Shown here one piece after another: positions 1 through 10,509 of a stretch of DNA of 64,000 bases. The notes below the pieces were generated by a model that was not told the origin of the DNA, ran no database searches, and worked only from the letters and a program-made list of their open reading frames with translations. The stretch is from contig QCCT01000001.1 in the NCBI GenBank assembly GCA_003281165.1, positions 112,444 to 176,443 of the forward strand, in the 5' to 3' direction. The stretch comes from Prochlorococcus sp. AG-347-M18. Lineage in GTDB: Bacteria; Cyanobacteriota; Cyanobacteriia; PCC-6307; Cyanobiaceae. Positions within the stretch are counted from its first letter, which is position 1. Each line of letters opens with the position of its first letter. The translations under genes and the position numbers were made by a program.

Positions 1-422
1 AAATAGTTAACGGAGAAATATATATACTCGAATCTAAATTTGATTATTTATTTTCAATCGTAAATGGAAAAATAAGTGAAGGGATTATCAAAAATTTATT
101 CACCACAATAAGAAACGATAATAAAAAAATAGATATTAGTTTTAAAATTCCTGATAGAGTTCTTACTGGTTCAAAATACGATATCGATATAATTCTAAAT
201 AAGCCTCTTGAAGAAGTTATTATTGCTGGAGCTATAAAACCTCATCAAGTTAATTCATTGTTTGAACAAGAAATATTATTGGAACCATTGGCGTCTGGAG
301 GGATTTTTAAAATTACAAGAGCCCCTTCAAAACCAGGGATGCAAATTTGGTCGGGAATCATAGCTCATCCTGAGGGAATGATTACTTTCACAAAGAGCAT
401 TGATATTGTTGATGAGATATAG
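1..422 (+). CDS. C-terminal part of an unrecognised protein (5' end outside window)
   Basis: An open frame enters from the left edge (first full codon at base 3) and ends with TAG at 420-422, giving 139 residues. The other two forward frames stop within the first ten bases. The visible part alternates short hydrophobic and charged stretches, has many Ile and Lys, no Cys and no membrane segment, and looks like a soluble beta-rich domain. I do not recognise the family. It ends one base before the convergent pgk gene. The reading frame is secure; the function is unknown. Confidence 0.75.
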   Translation, partial: IVNGEIYILESKFDYLFSIVNGKISEGIIKNLFTTIRNDNKKIDISFKIPDRVLTGSKYDIDIILNKPLEEVIIAGAIKPHQVNSLFEQEILLEPLASGGIFKITRAPSKPGMQIWSGIIAHPEGMITFTKSIDIVDEI

Positions 423-423
423 C

Positions 424-1632
424 CTAAGCGTCGTTTAACGCAGCCACACCTGGTAAAGTTTTACCTTCTAAAAGTTCCAAACTAGCCCCACCTCCGGTAG
501 ATATATGAGACATTTTCTCAGCTAATCCTGCTTTTTCAACTGCTGCAACTGAATCTCCACCACCAATTATTGTACAAACTTCAGAAAAAGCACTTAAGTC
601 CGCAAGAGTCGTAGCTATTGCATTTGTACCATCTGCAAATTTATCAAATTCAAAAACTCCCATTGGACCATTCCAAATAATTGTCTTACATTCTGCAAGA
701 GCATTCTGAAAAACTTTAATAGAATCTGGACCAATATCTAGACCCATCCAATTCCCACTAATTGCATCAATTTGAGATATTTTACTATTGGCGTCAGGAG
801 AAAATTCATCAGCCAAAACAACATCAGTGGGTAATAATAACTCTACTCCTTTTGCTTTTGCTTTTGCTTCTAAATCTTTAGCAAGCTCGAGTTTATCTTC
901 TTCTACAAGGCTCTTTCCGACATCTAAACCTCTAGCTTTATAAAAAGTGAAAATCATACCTCCACCAATCATGATTTTGTCACACTTATCTAGTAAAGAA
1001 TCAAGTACTCCTATTTTGCTACTAACCTTTGACCCTCCAACTATTGCTGCCAATGGACGATTTGGGGAATCTACTGCTCCTTGTAGGTATTTCAATTCTT
1101 TTTCTAAAAGGAATCCAGCTACTGAGGGACTTAAATAATTTGTAACACCCTGAGTTGAAGCATGCGCTCTATGAGCAGCACCGAAAGCATCATTTACATA
1201 CATATCTGCATGTGATGCTAATTTTTCAGCAAACTCCAGGTCGTTCTTCTCCTCTTCACCAAAAAAACGAACATTCTCAAGTAAAAGAACATCTCCATTA
1301 GATAAGCTATTTGATTGTGCAACTGCTTCATCACCAATACAACTGTTAGTAAGAGCAACATTTTGCCCCAACAATTCACTTAATCTTGCTGCTACTGGAG
1401 TTAATCTCATTTTTTCATTTACCTGACCCTTCGGTCTACCAAAATGAGCAGCTAAAATGACTTTTGCAGAATGATTAATAAGATATTCAATAGTTGGGAT
1501 CGCTGCACGAATACGGGTATCGTCGGTTATTTGACCGTCTTCATTTAATGGAACATTAAAATCTACTCTTACAAGAACTTTTTTTCCTTCTAAATGTGTC
1601 TTATCAAGACTGGAAAGAGATAATTTTGACAT
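424..1632 (-). CDS. pgk: Phosphoglycerate kinase
   Basis: This enzyme interconverts 1,3-bisphosphoglycerate/ADP and 3-phosphoglycerate/ATP in the Calvin cycle and glycolysis, in the cytosol. The 402 residues match the usual PGK length. The N-terminal substrate-binding segment with VRVDFNVP, the basic patch HFGRPKG, and the C-terminal nucleotide-binding GGGDSVAA and STGGGAS loops are all present. It starts with ATG and is preceded by a gap of about 210 bases that separates it from the divergent rbgA. It faces the upstream unknown gene tail-to-tail with one base between them, so it is probably transcribed alone. Confidence 0.98.
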   Translation of the reverse strand: MSKLSLSSLDKTHLEGKKVLVRVDFNVPLNEDGQITDDTRIRAAIPTIEYLINHSAKVILAAHFGRPKGQVNEKMRLTPVAARLSELLGQNVALTNSCIGDEAVAQSNSLSNGDVLLLENVRFFGEEEKNDLEFAEKLASHADMYVNDAFGAAHRAHASTQGVTNYLSPSVAGFLLEKELKYLQGAVDSPNRPLAAIVGGSKVSSKIGVLDSLLDKCDKIMIGGGMIFTFYKARGLDVGKSLVEEDKLELAKDLEAKAKAKGVELLLPTDVVLADEFSPDANSKISQIDAISGNWMGLDIGPDSIKVFQNALAECKTIIWNGPMGVFEFDKFADGTNAIATTLADLSAFSEVCTIIGGGDSVAAVEKAGLAEKMSHISTGGGASLELLEGKTLPGVAALNDA

Positions 1633-1844
1633 TAAACAAGCTATATTTATAATCTCAAGAGCCTAACGTTAATTTGGGCTTATTGGGTTAAAAAGTAGTT
1701 ACTGTTACCTATGCCTTAATAAATTTTAAGAATTAACGATTATAAAAATTTTTAGTTATTAAATTTATACTAAAATTTAGAAGTAAATACTTTTGAAACT
1801 TATAAAAACTAAAAGGAATACAAAATTTTATTTGATTTATTGAA

Positions 1845-2717
1845 GTGGACATACCCAAAATCCAATGGTACCCAGGCCATATCGCAAAAGCAGAAAAGAA
1901 ATTATCTGAAGTTATCAATAAAGTAGATTTAGTTATAGAAGTGAGAGATGCACGAATTCCTTTGTCAACAGGACATCCACACTTAAATAAATGGATAAAT
2001 AATAAAAAACATATTCTGGTCATTAACAGATCAGATATGATCTCCCCGAATACAATCAATAGTTGGAATAAATGGTTTAATTCTAAAGATCAATATCCTC
2101 TTTGGTGTGATGCTAAAAGAGGAATAGGGATTAAAGAAATTTGTAAGTCAGCCAAAGATTCTAGGTCGTCAATCGACGATAGAAGACTCTCTAGAGGAAT
2201 GCGAATTAGGCCAATTAGAGCCCTTACACTTGGTTTTCCAAACGTAGGAAAGTCGGCATTAATTAATAGAATCGCAAAAAAAAGAGTTGTAGATAGCGCT
2301 AGGAAAGCAGGCGTGACTCGTAATTTAAGATGGATAAAATTAGAAAGTGGTATAGATCTGCTAGATGCTCCTGGTGTTATACCTCCAAATTTAGAAGATC
2401 AAAAATCAGCACTTAATCTTGCACTGTGTGACGATATTGGAGAAGCTGCTTATGAAATAGAGAGTGTCGCAATTGGATTTATCAAAATTATATCCACTCT
2501 CAACAAAGATAAGAATGCGAATATCTCAGTTAACCAAATATCTAATAGATATGGAGTTGATATTACTAAAGGCTTTAAGAGTCCTTCTGCTTGGATCGAT
2601 GAAGCAGCTTCAAAACATACCTCTGGCGATAAAAGGAGAATGTCTCATAAGTTATTGGAAGATTATAGAAATCAAATGCTGGGTAAAATTGCTTTAGAAG
2701 TCCCACTATGGAATTAA
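1845..2717 (+). CDS. rbgA: Ribosome biogenesis GTPase RbgA/YlqF
   Basis: This is a circularly permuted GTPase that helps assemble the large ribosomal subunit. The G motifs occur in the permuted order: G4 NRSD at about residues 61-64, G1 GFPNVGKS at about 130-138 and G3 DAPG at about 174-177. The N-terminus carries the family hallmark WYPGH. The start is GTG at 1845. An upstream ORF on the other strand (1733-2059) is only a shadow. The stop overlaps the start of the rluD-type gene by 10 bases, so the two are probably translationally coupled and both act on rRNA or ribosomes. Confidence 0.95.
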   Translation: MDIPKIQWYPGHIAKAEKKLSEVINKVDLVIEVRDARIPLSTGHPHLNKWINNKKHILVINRSDMISPNTINSWNKWFNSKDQYPLWCDAKRGIGIKEICKSAKDSRSSIDDRRLSRGMRIRPIRALTLGFPNVGKSALINRIAKKRVVDSARKAGVTRNLRWIKLESGIDLLDAPGVIPPNLEDQKSALNLALCDDIGEAAYEIESVAIGFIKIISTLNKDKNANISVNQISNRYGVDITKGFKSPSAWIDEAASKHTSGDKRRMSHKLLEDYRNQMLGKIALEVPLWN

Positions 2718-3667
2718 ATAATCAAAATTCTTTCGGCATTGGAGAAGGTGAGCTTATAGAAATTATTTATGAGCTACCTCTTCCTATGAGGCTAGACAGA
2801 TGGTTGGTAAGTAAAAGGCCAGAACAAAGTAGAGCAAGAATTCAACATTTTATAAATTCAGGTTTAGTACTTGTAAACTATAAGACTGCGAAAGCAAAGA
2901 CCCCATTAAAAAATGGCGACAATATTCAAATATGGATGCCTCCTCCAGAACCTCTTATTTATTTGAAACCTGAAAAAATGGATTTAAATATCCTTTTTGA
3001 AGACGAGCACATCATAGTAATTAATAAACAATCAGGACTAATTGTTCATCCAGCCCCTGGACACAAATCTGGAACTTTAGTGAATGGATTACTTTTTCAC
3101 TGTAAAGATCTACCTGGAATTAATGGGAAACTAAGACCTGGGATTGTTCACAGATTAGATAAAGATACCTCCGGATGTATGGTTGTTGCAAAAAGCCAAG
3201 AGGCATTAGTAAATCTCCAGAAACAAATTAAAGAAAAAATAGCATCACGCGAATATATTGCAGTAATTCATGGAGCACCGAATTCTGAAGAAGGCCAAAT
3301 AGTGGGAAACATTGGCAGAGATAAATTAAATAGATTGAAATATAAAGTAGTTGAAGAAACTTCAGGAAGGTATGCCTGTACCTATTGGAAATTAGAAGAA
3401 AGATTTGGCAATTACTCATTAATGAGTTTCAAGCTAGATACGGGGCGAACACATCAAATAAGAGTACATTGCGCTCACATTAATCATCCAATTGTGGGTG
3501 ATCCGTTATATGGAAGATGTAAAAAACTACCATGTAAATTAGATGGCCAAGCTTTACACGCCATTAAGCTTGGACTTATACATCCAATAAATGGTAAAGA
3601 AATGATATTTGAATCAGAATTACCATTAGATTTTCAAAAATTACTAAGTGTTCTTAAAATTAAATAA
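2708..3667 (+). CDS. rluD: RluA/RluD-family 23S rRNA pseudouridine synthase
   Basis: The protein isomerises uridine to pseudouridine, most likely in 23S rRNA. An S4 RNA-binding domain lies at about residues 28-85. The catalytic motif HRLDKDTSG follows at 149-156, with the catalytic aspartate at about 151. The later motif GRTHQIRVH completes the family signature. Its length of 319 is typical of RluD. It is coupled to rbgA by a 10-base overlap, and its 3' end overlaps the convergent ABC transporter gene by 8 bases. The exact target uridines cannot be told from sequence, so RluC or another paralogue is possible. Confidence 0.9.
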   Translation: MELNNQNSFGIGEGELIEIIYELPLPMRLDRWLVSKRPEQSRARIQHFINSGLVLVNYKTAKAKTPLKNGDNIQIWMPPPEPLIYLKPEKMDLNILFEDEHIIVINKQSGLIVHPAPGHKSGTLVNGLLFHCKDLPGINGKLRPGIVHRLDKDTSGCMVVAKSQEALVNLQKQIKEKIASREYIAVIHGAPNSEEGQIVGNIGRDKLNRLKYKVVEETSGRYACTYWKLEERFGNYSLMSFKLDTGRTHQIRVHCAHINHPIVGDPLYGRCKKLPCKLDGQALHAIKLGLIHPINGKEMIFESELPLDFQKLLSVLKIK

Positions 3668-5258
3668 GATTCAAAGAGGAATTTAGAAGCGATTTTGTAT
3701 ACGTGTTTTGAGTTTTAGTGAATATTGTGGAACTTTCTCCTTCATCAACTATCTTTCCGTGATTCATAACTAGCAACCTATCACAAAATCTTTTAGCAAT
3801 GCCCAAATCATGAGTAATAAAGATAATCGTTAAATTCATTTTTTTTTGCAAGACTCTAAGTAATTCAAGAATCTCTATTTTTACTGAAGCATCCAACATA
3901 TTAACGCTCTCATCACAAATCAAAATTTTTGGTTTCAACAATAGCGCTCTGGCTAATGAAATTCTTTGCAATTGACCACCAGATAATTGGCTAGGATAAG
4001 AATTAAAAAAATCATTATTTAAGGGAAGATTCAAATTTCTAAACATTAATTTTATTTCTTTTTCAATTTTTCTTTTATCTGAAATTTTTTGAATAAAAAA
4101 TATATCTTCCAAAATACTTTTAATTGTCATTTTCGGGTTCAAACTTGAAAAAGGATCTTGAAAAATAATTTGCACTTTATTGTTCTTTTTAAAAGATTTA
4201 TTTTTTTTCGATGCATGATTTTTATCATAAATTTTGATTTCACCACCTCTTACTTTAAGAAGTCCAATTAAAGCCCTACATAATGTACTTTTACCACTCC
4301 CTGAAGAACCAACTATTCCAAGAGTCTCATTCTCATATAACTTAAAACTTACTTCATTTAAAGCCTTATTCCATTTATTAATGAAAATTGAAGAATTTAA
4401 TTTATACCAATGTCTTAGGTTATTTACCTCTAGAACGACCTGATCTCGAGCATTATTTTTAGTATTTGGTTCTAATACTATTTTTGAAGCATTTACTAAC
4501 TTTTTCCCGATATCTGATTTTGGTGATTGAAAAATATCTAATATATTCCCCTTTTCAACAATCGATCCCTTTTCAATTATTGCAACTTTTTTACACCACT
4601 TTGCTGCAAGATTAATATCATGACTAATTAAAATTAAAGTTGTATCAAATTCATTACATAGATGAATTATTTCTTGCATAATTTCAAAACTTGTTTTGGT
4701 ATCTAAGCTTGTTGTAGGTTCATCAGCTATTAATAATTTAGGTTTCAAAGCAAGTGCCATTGCTATAGAAACTCTCTGTCTCATTCCGCCGCTAAATTGA
4801 TGTGGGAAAGAATCAAGTCTACTTTCTTCAATTCCGACTTTTTGAAAAACTTCTCTTACTAATTTTTTAATAGCTAAAGATGATTTAGTTTGATAATGTG
4901 TTTTAAATAATTCATATAAATGATCCCCAACTCTCATTAGCGGATTAAGTTTTTTTATAGAGTCTTGATAAATAAATCCAAAATTCTTTCTTCTAAATAA
5001 TTGTGCATCTTTGTTGTTTATTTTCCTAGGATCTACATTAGAAATCGATAGATACCCTTTAGAAGTGGCCTTTGCAGGCAATATATTTACTAATGTTTTT
5101 GCAAAAGTGGTCTTTCCACATCCAGAAGGTCCTATTATGGCCAAATGATCTCCACTATCTATTTCCAAATTAAAATTTTTGATAATAGGTTGCTGTTTTA
5201 GACCATATTTAACAGTAAGATTTTTAACTACAATAATTTTTTCTTTATTTTTTTCCAT
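3660..5258 (-). CDS. ABC transporter ATPase with two nucleotide-binding domains (peptide/nickel type)
   Basis: Two complete ABC ATPase modules lie in one 532-residue chain. Module one has Walker A GPSGCGKT at about 43-50, signature FSGGMRQR and Walker B LLIADEP. Module two has Walker A GSSGSGKS near residue 320, signature LSGGQLQR and Walker B ILICDES. This fused DppD/DppF-like or YejF-like layout is typical of uptake systems for peptides, nickel or opines. No permease or binding protein lies nearby, so the substrate is unknown and the membrane partners must be encoded elsewhere. It has no membrane segment. Domain assignment is certain; the transported solute is inference only. Confidence 0.9.
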   Translation of the reverse strand: MEKNKEKIIVVKNLTVKYGLKQQPIIKNFNLEIDSGDHLAIIGPSGCGKTTFAKTLVNILPAKATSKGYLSISNVDPRKINNKDAQLFRRKNFGFIYQDSIKKLNPLMRVGDHLYELFKTHYQTKSSLAIKKLVREVFQKVGIEESRLDSFPHQFSGGMRQRVSIAMALALKPKLLIADEPTTSLDTKTSFEIMQEIIHLCNEFDTTLILISHDINLAAKWCKKVAIIEKGSIVEKGNILDIFQSPKSDIGKKLVNASKIVLEPNTKNNARDQVVLEVNNLRHWYKLNSSIFINKWNKALNEVSFKLYENETLGIVGSSGSGKSTLCRALIGLLKVRGGEIKIYDKNHASKKNKSFKKNNKVQIIFQDPFSSLNPKMTIKSILEDIFFIQKISDKRKIEKEIKLMFRNLNLPLNNDFFNSYPSQLSGGQLQRISLARALLLKPKILICDESVNMLDASVKIEILELLRVLQKKMNLTIIFITHDLGIAKRFCDRLLVMNHGKIVDEGESSTIFTKTQNTYTKSLLNSSLNLI

Positions 5259-5312
5259 GATTTATAGCAAATTTTTCTAGACCTAAATAAAATACATTTA
5301 AAGCAATATAAA

Positions 5313-7622
5313 ATGTCCGAGGCAGCTGCAAATTCAAAAGAAAAAAACGAAATTGAAGTTTCCAAAACTATTTTGCCTGAAAATAAAAAATATGAAAGTG
5401 AATCTTTGAATTATCAAATAAATATTCCCGATTGGCTTCTTAAAGATATTCATAATTTTGAAAAATCAAATAAAGAAAATGATGAGAATCAAAACCTTAT
5501 AGTAAAGGCTTTTAAACTTGCTTATAAAGCTCATGATGGACAATTCCGTGCGAGCGGCGAGCCATACATTATCCACCCGGTTGCTGTTGCAAATCTCCTT
5601 AAAGAAATAGGTGCTAGTTCATCTGTTATTGCTGCAGGCCTTTTACATGATGTAGTTGAAGATACTGGCATTGATTTATCTGAAATAGAAACAAATTTTG
5701 GATTAGAAGTAAAAATACTTGTAGAGGGTGTAACAAAATTAGGCGGCATTCACTTTAACAATAGGACTGAAGCACAAGCTGAAAATCTTAGGAAAATGTT
5801 TTTGGCTATGGCCAGCGATATCAGAGTTGTCTTAGTTAAACTTGCAGATCGACTTCATAACATGAGAACAATTGAATGGCTAAATGATGAGAAAAAACTA
5901 AGAATAGCGAGAGAAACAAGAGAGATTTATGCACCATTAGCTAATCGACTAGGAATAAACAGATTTAAATGGGAATTAGAAGATTTAGCTTTTAAATTCC
6001 TAGAGCCTAAAGAATATCTAGATCTTAAAGATCAAATCGCCGTTAAAAGAAGTGATAGAGAAAAAAGATTAAAAGTAACTTTGAATCTTATGAAGGAAAA
6101 CTTGATTTCAGCGGGTTTGAAAAATTTTGAAATAACAGGAAGGCCAAAACATCTTTATGGCATCTGGAGCAAAATGGAAAGACAACAAAAGCATTTTCAC
6201 GAGATTTATGATGTTGCTGCCCTAAGAATTATCGTGGACAATTCAGATAGTTGTTATAGAGCTTTAGCAGTTGTTCATGATACTTTCAAACCAATTCCAG
6301 GTAGATTTAAAGACTATATAGGATTACCAAAACCCAATGGATATCAGTCCTTACACACTTCTGTGATTGGAAGACATCGACCTATTGAAGTTCAAATTAG
6401 AACTACTTCGATGCATCAAATTGCTGAATATGGTATTGCCGCTCATTGGCAATATAAAGAGGGTGGTTCTCCTGCTAAAAGTAATGCCGAGAGATTTAAT
6501 TGGCTAAGACAATTAGTAGAATGGCAACAAGAAGGTAATGAAAGGGATCATAATGATTATTTAGCTTCAATTAAAGAAGATTTATTTGATGAAGAAGTAT
6601 TTGTAATCACTCCAAAAGGAGATGTTGTTGGTTTAAGGAAAGGATCTACCGCGATAGATTTCGCCTACAGAATTCATTCTGAAGTTGGAAATCACTGTAA
6701 TGGAATCAGAATTAATGAAAAGCTTTCTCCATTATCTACAGCACTTCAAAATGGTGACTTCATAGAAATTTTAACAAGTAATAATGCTACTCCAAGCTTG
6801 GATTGGCTGAACTTTGTAGTTACGCCAACTGCTAAAAATAGAATTCGCCAATGGTATAAGAAAAGCCATCGTGATGAAACGATTAAAAGAGGTAGAGATT
6901 TACTTGAAAAAGAAGTAGGTAGAAACGGTTTTGAAGCATTACTTTCTAGTGAAGCCATGAAAAAAGTTGCAAATCGATGCAATTTAAAAACTACTGAAGA
7001 CCTTCTTGCATCTCTTGGTTTTGGTGGTTTAACTTTGCATCAAGTATTAAACAGACTAAGAGAAGAAATAAAATTACAGACAGAAGATGTAAAAAATGAT
7101 TCTGACTCTGAAATAGCAAAATCTCTTAAAAGTAATAATAATTTATCCACTAATCAATCTAATACAGCAGCTAAATCACCAATTTCCGGGATAGAAGGTC
7201 TTGATTACAGAATAGGTAAATGCTGTTCCCCACTCCCAGGCGAGGATATTATCGGAACTGTGTCGCTCGGCAACCATGGGATAACTATACATAGGGAAGA
7301 TTGTGAAAATGTAATACCAATTCCAATAGAGAGAAGATTACCTGTCGGTTGGAATCAAGATAATAAAACTGGCGATAATAAGTTTCCAATTCAGCTAAGA
7401 ATAGAAGTAATTGATCGAGTTGGAGTTCTTAAAGATATTCTTATGCGGTTATCTGATAAAGGTATAAACGTTAGTGATGCCAATGTTAAAACTGCTTATG
7501 GTAAACCAGCTATTATAAATCTTTGCGTAGGTCTTGAAAGTTATAATCAACTTCACAAAACAATTGAACAAATTAAATCAATGGCAGATGTTTTAGATAT
7601 TGCCAGAGTTGGACAAAGTTAA
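5313..7622 (+). CDS. spoT: Bifunctional (p)ppGpp synthetase/hydrolase (Rel/SpoT)
   Basis: The enzyme makes and degrades the stringent-response alarmone. The HD hydrolase domain carries HDVVEDTG at about 112-119. The synthetase domain contains RFKD at about 331-334, the signature of bifunctional Rel/SpoT enzymes rather than RelA, and EVQIRT at about 359. A TGS domain follows at about 427-490, and an ACT domain occupies the last 80 residues or so. Length of 769 is normal for the full-length family. Both hydrolase and synthetase residues appear intact, so the product is probably active in both directions. It is divergent from the ABC gene, with about 54 bases between them. Confidence 0.96.
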   Translation: MSEAAANSKEKNEIEVSKTILPENKKYESESLNYQINIPDWLLKDIHNFEKSNKENDENQNLIVKAFKLAYKAHDGQFRASGEPYIIHPVAVANLLKEIGASSSVIAAGLLHDVVEDTGIDLSEIETNFGLEVKILVEGVTKLGGIHFNNRTEAQAENLRKMFLAMASDIRVVLVKLADRLHNMRTIEWLNDEKKLRIARETREIYAPLANRLGINRFKWELEDLAFKFLEPKEYLDLKDQIAVKRSDREKRLKVTLNLMKENLISAGLKNFEITGRPKHLYGIWSKMERQQKHFHEIYDVAALRIIVDNSDSCYRALAVVHDTFKPIPGRFKDYIGLPKPNGYQSLHTSVIGRHRPIEVQIRTTSMHQIAEYGIAAHWQYKEGGSPAKSNAERFNWLRQLVEWQQEGNERDHNDYLASIKEDLFDEEVFVITPKGDVVGLRKGSTAIDFAYRIHSEVGNHCNGIRINEKLSPLSTALQNGDFIEILTSNNATPSLDWLNFVVTPTAKNRIRQWYKKSHRDETIKRGRDLLEKEVGRNGFEALLSSEAMKKVANRCNLKTTEDLLASLGFGGLTLHQVLNRLREEIKLQTEDVKNDSDSEIAKSLKSNNNLSTNQSNTAAKSPISGIEGLDYRIGKCCSPLPGEDIIGTVSLGNHGITIHREDCENVIPIPIERRLPVGWNQDNKTGDNKFPIQLRIEVIDRVGVLKDILMRLSDKGINVSDANVKTAYGKPAIINLCVGLESYNQLHKTIEQIKSMADVLDIARVGQS

Positions 7623-7640
7623 TTTTAAAATCAGATCAAT

Positions 7641-8084
7641 CTATCTTTTACTTTTTATCTTGTAGATAAGGAAAACAATACTACCGCAAATCAAAGCTAA
7701 TATAAAACCTACACAAGATGAACCTAAGAGTAATTTTAAGGAAAAAATTCTACCTTGTTTCCATAAGTCATCAATAACTAAACTTTTTTCAAGAATTTTA
7801 TTAGAAGGATTGTTTAAAAAAATCGAACCAACTTTATAGTTAAAATAATAAAGTGGAATATAAGTAAAAGGGTTGCTGATCCAGGTACCAATTGCAGCTA
7901 GAACAATATTTCCCTTAGCTATTTTCGCAAAAAATACCCCCATTAAAGTCTGAAAGCCAAAAAAAGGAAAGCAACCACTAAATACCCCTATAGCTAAACC
8001 CTTAGCATTAAAGAAAGGACTTCCATTCTGATTCCTAAATAATGATAGAATTTTCTTATAGGTAATATCTCTTTTAAATCTCAT
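7641..8084 (-). CDS. DUF2062 membrane protein
   Basis: A 147-residue protein with the DUF2062 pattern: a Gly/Phe-rich first membrane segment (GVFSGCFPFFGFQT), then GTWISNPFTYIPLYY, and a hydrophobic C-terminal segment followed by a basic tail. At least two and probably three or four helices cross or enter the membrane. The family has no established biochemical role. It lies convergent to the spoT-type gene (18-base gap) and divergent from mnmE. Family assignment is from the conserved Pro/Phe pattern I recognise; the function is not known. Confidence 0.8.
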   Translation of the reverse strand: MRFKRDITYKKILSLFRNQNGSPFFNAKGLAIGVFSGCFPFFGFQTLMGVFFAKIAKGNIVLAAIGTWISNPFTYIPLYYFNYKVGSIFLNNPSNKILEKSLVIDDLWKQGRIFSLKLLLGSSCVGFILALICGSIVFLIYKIKSKR

Positions 8085-8150
8085 TCAGAAAGAAATTTTC
8101 AAAATTAAATTCTTGATAATCTTACTTAATTATCCATAACAAAGCGAGAG

Positions 8151-9533
8151 ATGGATTCGATAGTTACTACAGAAGATACGATAGCCGCAATTGCTTCAGC
8201 GATAAGTATTGGTAAGGGAGGAGTTGCTATAATAAGAGTCTCAGGGAAAGACGCAATAAATTCTTGCAAAAAGATTGTTCAAACTAACTCTAAATATGCA
8301 TGGGAATCACATAGAGTTTTTCATGGTTTTATTCAGGAAAATAAACAAAATAAATTTATAGATGAGGTTTTAATTTTAGTGATGAAATCACCAAATAGCT
8401 TCACAGGAGAGGATGTAGTTGAACTTCATTGCCATGGCGGAATTATCATAGTAAATAAAGTTTTAAAGATATTATTATCTAGTAATTCTAGAGTTAGACT
8501 TGCAAACCCAGGAGAATTTAGTCAAAGAGCTTTTCTTAATGGGAAAATAGACCTTACTCAAGCCGAGTCGATTAATCAATTAATTAATGCAAGCAATACC
8601 AGATCAGCAGATTTAGCCTTTAGCGGGGTTCAAGGAGAAATAAAGAAAAAAATTGATGATATTAAAAATGACCTTATAAATCAACTTTGCGAAATAGAAG
8701 CGAGAGTTGATTTTGAAGAAGACTTCACAGATTTTGATTACACCAAATATCTAAAAAAAATTAAAAAAGTCAAAGAAAAAATAGAATTACTAATAGAAAA
8801 TGCAAAAAGAAATTCATATATTCACAATGGAATATCCATTGCGCTTATAGGTAAAACAAATGTTGGCAAAAGCTCTTTATTAAATTTGCTTGCAAAAAAA
8901 GAGAAAGCAATCGTAACTAATATTCCTGGAACAACAAGAGATGTTATTGAAGTTAATTTAACTATTAATGATATTCCAATGAAAATAATTGATACTGCTG
9001 GCATAAGAGAAACTCATGAACAAATTGAAAGTATTGGAATTAAAAAAAGTTTTGGGAAAATAAAAGACTCAGATTTTATAATTTATATTTATAGTCTTGA
9101 AGAAGGATTTAATGAAGAAGACAAAAAAATAATACAAGAAATTCCCAAAGAAAAATTAATTACTATTTTGGGAAATAAAAAAGATTTAATTGATTGCAAA
9201 AATATTAATTCAAATGAGTTAAAAAACACAATTCTTATGAGTATTAAGAATAATGATGGTGAAAGATTATTAATAGACACAATTATAAAAAAATGCGGAT
9301 TAAAACAAGTAGAAAATATCAATATATTTTTAAACGAAAGACATCTAACAAATTTGTCTGCTTGCTTATCTAATTTAAATGATACTGATGAAATAATTGA
9401 AAATAAATTGCCATTTGATTTGTTATCAATTGAGCTGAGAGATGGAATTCAAAACTTATCTAAAATAACTGGTCAAGAATTAACAGAGGAACTTCTAGAT
9501 AATATTTTTTCTAAGTTTTGTATTGGTAAATAA
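8151..9533 (+). CDS. mnmE: tRNA uridine-5-carboxymethylaminomethyl GTPase MnmE/TrmE
   Basis: With MnmG this GTPase modifies the wobble uridine (U34) of certain tRNAs. The N-terminal folate-binding domain starts with DTIAAIAS and runs to about residue 120. The G domain has G1 GKTNVGKSS at about 233-241, [14 protein letters not shown] and GNKKDL. The protein ends in the diagnostic C-terminal CIGK, whose cysteine is needed for tRNA modification. The 460 residues are the normal length. It appears to be a single gene between the divergent DUF2062 gene and nadC (82-base gap). Confidence 0.97.
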   Translation: MDSIVTTEDTIAAIASAISIGKGGVAIIRVSGKDAINSCKKIVQTNSKYAWESHRVFHGFIQENKQNKFIDEVLILVMKSPNSFTGEDVVELHCHGGIIIVNKVLKILLSSNSRVRLANPGEFSQRAFLNGKIDLTQAESINQLINASNTRSADLAFSGVQGEIKKKIDDIKNDLINQLCEIEARVDFEEDFTDFDYTKYLKKIKKVKEKIELLIENAKRNSYIHNGISIALIGKTNVGKSSLLNLLAKKEKAIVTNIPGTTRDVIEVNLTINDIPMKIIDTAGIRETHEQIESIGIKKSFGKIKDSDFIIYIYSLEEGFNEEDKKIIQEIPKEKLITILGNKKDLIDCKNINSNELKNTILMSIKNNDGERLLIDTIIKKCGLKQVENINIFLNERHLTNLSACLSNLNDTDEIIENKLPFDLLSIELRDGIQNLSKITGQELTEELLDNIFSKFCIGK

Positions 9534-9615
9534 ATTTGAGTTAAATTACATAGTGATATAGAGTTGATTCTCTAACTTCAGTTTAATTTTTATTAATTAA
9601 TTATTTCTTAGTTTA

Positions 9616-10482
9616 GTGGATTTAAATACTCCAATAATAAGTAAAATCATTGATAATTGGATCGATGAAGATATAGGTAGGGGAGATCTTACAAGTTCCT
9701 CTATTACAGAAGAGAATGGTAATGCATATTGGATCGCAAAAGAAGAGGGTATATTCTGCGGGGTTGAAATTATAAAAGAAATTTTTAGAAAAATTGATTT
9801 AAAAATCAGTCCAAAATTTAATATCTCTGATGGAGATCAATTTGTTAAAGATCAAAAACTCTTAGAAATATATGGGCCTTCAAAAAGTTTGCTAGCTAGT
9901 GAAAGAATAAGCTTAAATATAGCAATGCATTTATCTGGAATATCAACATACACAAAGAATCTTGTAAGTAAGTTAGAGGGTACAAATATAAAATTAGCAG
10001 ATACTAGGAAAACGACTCCTGGCTTAAGAATATTTGAAAAATATGCATTCAAATGCGGAGGTGGAGTCAATCATAGAATGGGATTATACGATGCAGCTAT
10101 GATAAAAGAAAATCACATTGCATGGACAGATAATCTTAATAATGCAGTAAAAAAAATTCGACTAAATTCACCTTTTACAACTCATATCATAATTGAAGCT
10201 GAGAATATCGAACAGGCAAAAGAAGCAGTATTAGCAGGAGCAGATAGTGTCTTATTGGATGAACTTAGCCCTGAAATAATCAAAAAAAACGTTCAAGAAT
10301 TAAGAGATTTATCAATGAATAGCTTAAAAAAAGAAGTAAATAAAAATTTGATAATAGAAGTTTCTGGAATTAACCCTGAAGAAATTAGTAAATATCTAAT
10401 AAAAGGTATTGATTTGATTTCAACAAGTTCTTCAATCACCAAAAGTAATTGGATTGATTTGAGTATGCGTTATATTAATTAA
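9616..10482 (+). CDS. nadC: Nicotinate-nucleotide pyrophosphorylase (quinolinate phosphoribosyltransferase)
   Basis: It converts quinolinate and PRPP to nicotinate mononucleotide, CO2 and pyrophosphate in de novo NAD synthesis. Diagnostic stretches are EDIGRGDLTS near the N-terminus, the ADTRKTTPG substrate loop at about 132-141, the CGGG(V)NHRMGLYD segment, and AGADSVLLDE in the barrel. The 288 residues match the family. The start is GTG at 9616. It lies upstream of argS on the same strand with a 27-base gap. Confidence 0.96.
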   Translation: MDLNTPIISKIIDNWIDEDIGRGDLTSSSITEENGNAYWIAKEEGIFCGVEIIKEIFRKIDLKISPKFNISDGDQFVKDQKLLEIYGPSKSLLASERISLNIAMHLSGISTYTKNLVSKLEGTNIKLADTRKTTPGLRIFEKYAFKCGGGVNHRMGLYDAAMIKENHIAWTDNLNNAVKKIRLNSPFTTHIIIEAENIEQAKEAVLAGADSVLLDELSPEIIKKNVQELRDLSMNSLKKEVNKNLIIEVSGINPEEISKYLIKGIDLISTSSSITKSNWIDLSMRYIN

Positions 10483-10509
10483 TTATATAGATAAATAATT
10501 GAATAATTA

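Noticed and set aside
947..1138. 63-residue plus-strand ORF inside pgk
   Set aside because: Antisense to conserved PGK sequence; a typical shadow frame.
1633..1844. Largest gap (about 210 bases), examined for a tRNA or small RNA
   Set aside because: No T-loop GGTTCRANYCC, no cloverleaf, no strong hairpin followed by a T-run; probably just divergent promoters of pgk and rbgA.
1733..2059. 108-residue minus-strand ORF upstream of and inside rbgA
   Set aside because: It is largely antisense to the well-conserved RbgA sequence and shows no domain; the remaining gap part is A+T-rich noncoding DNA.
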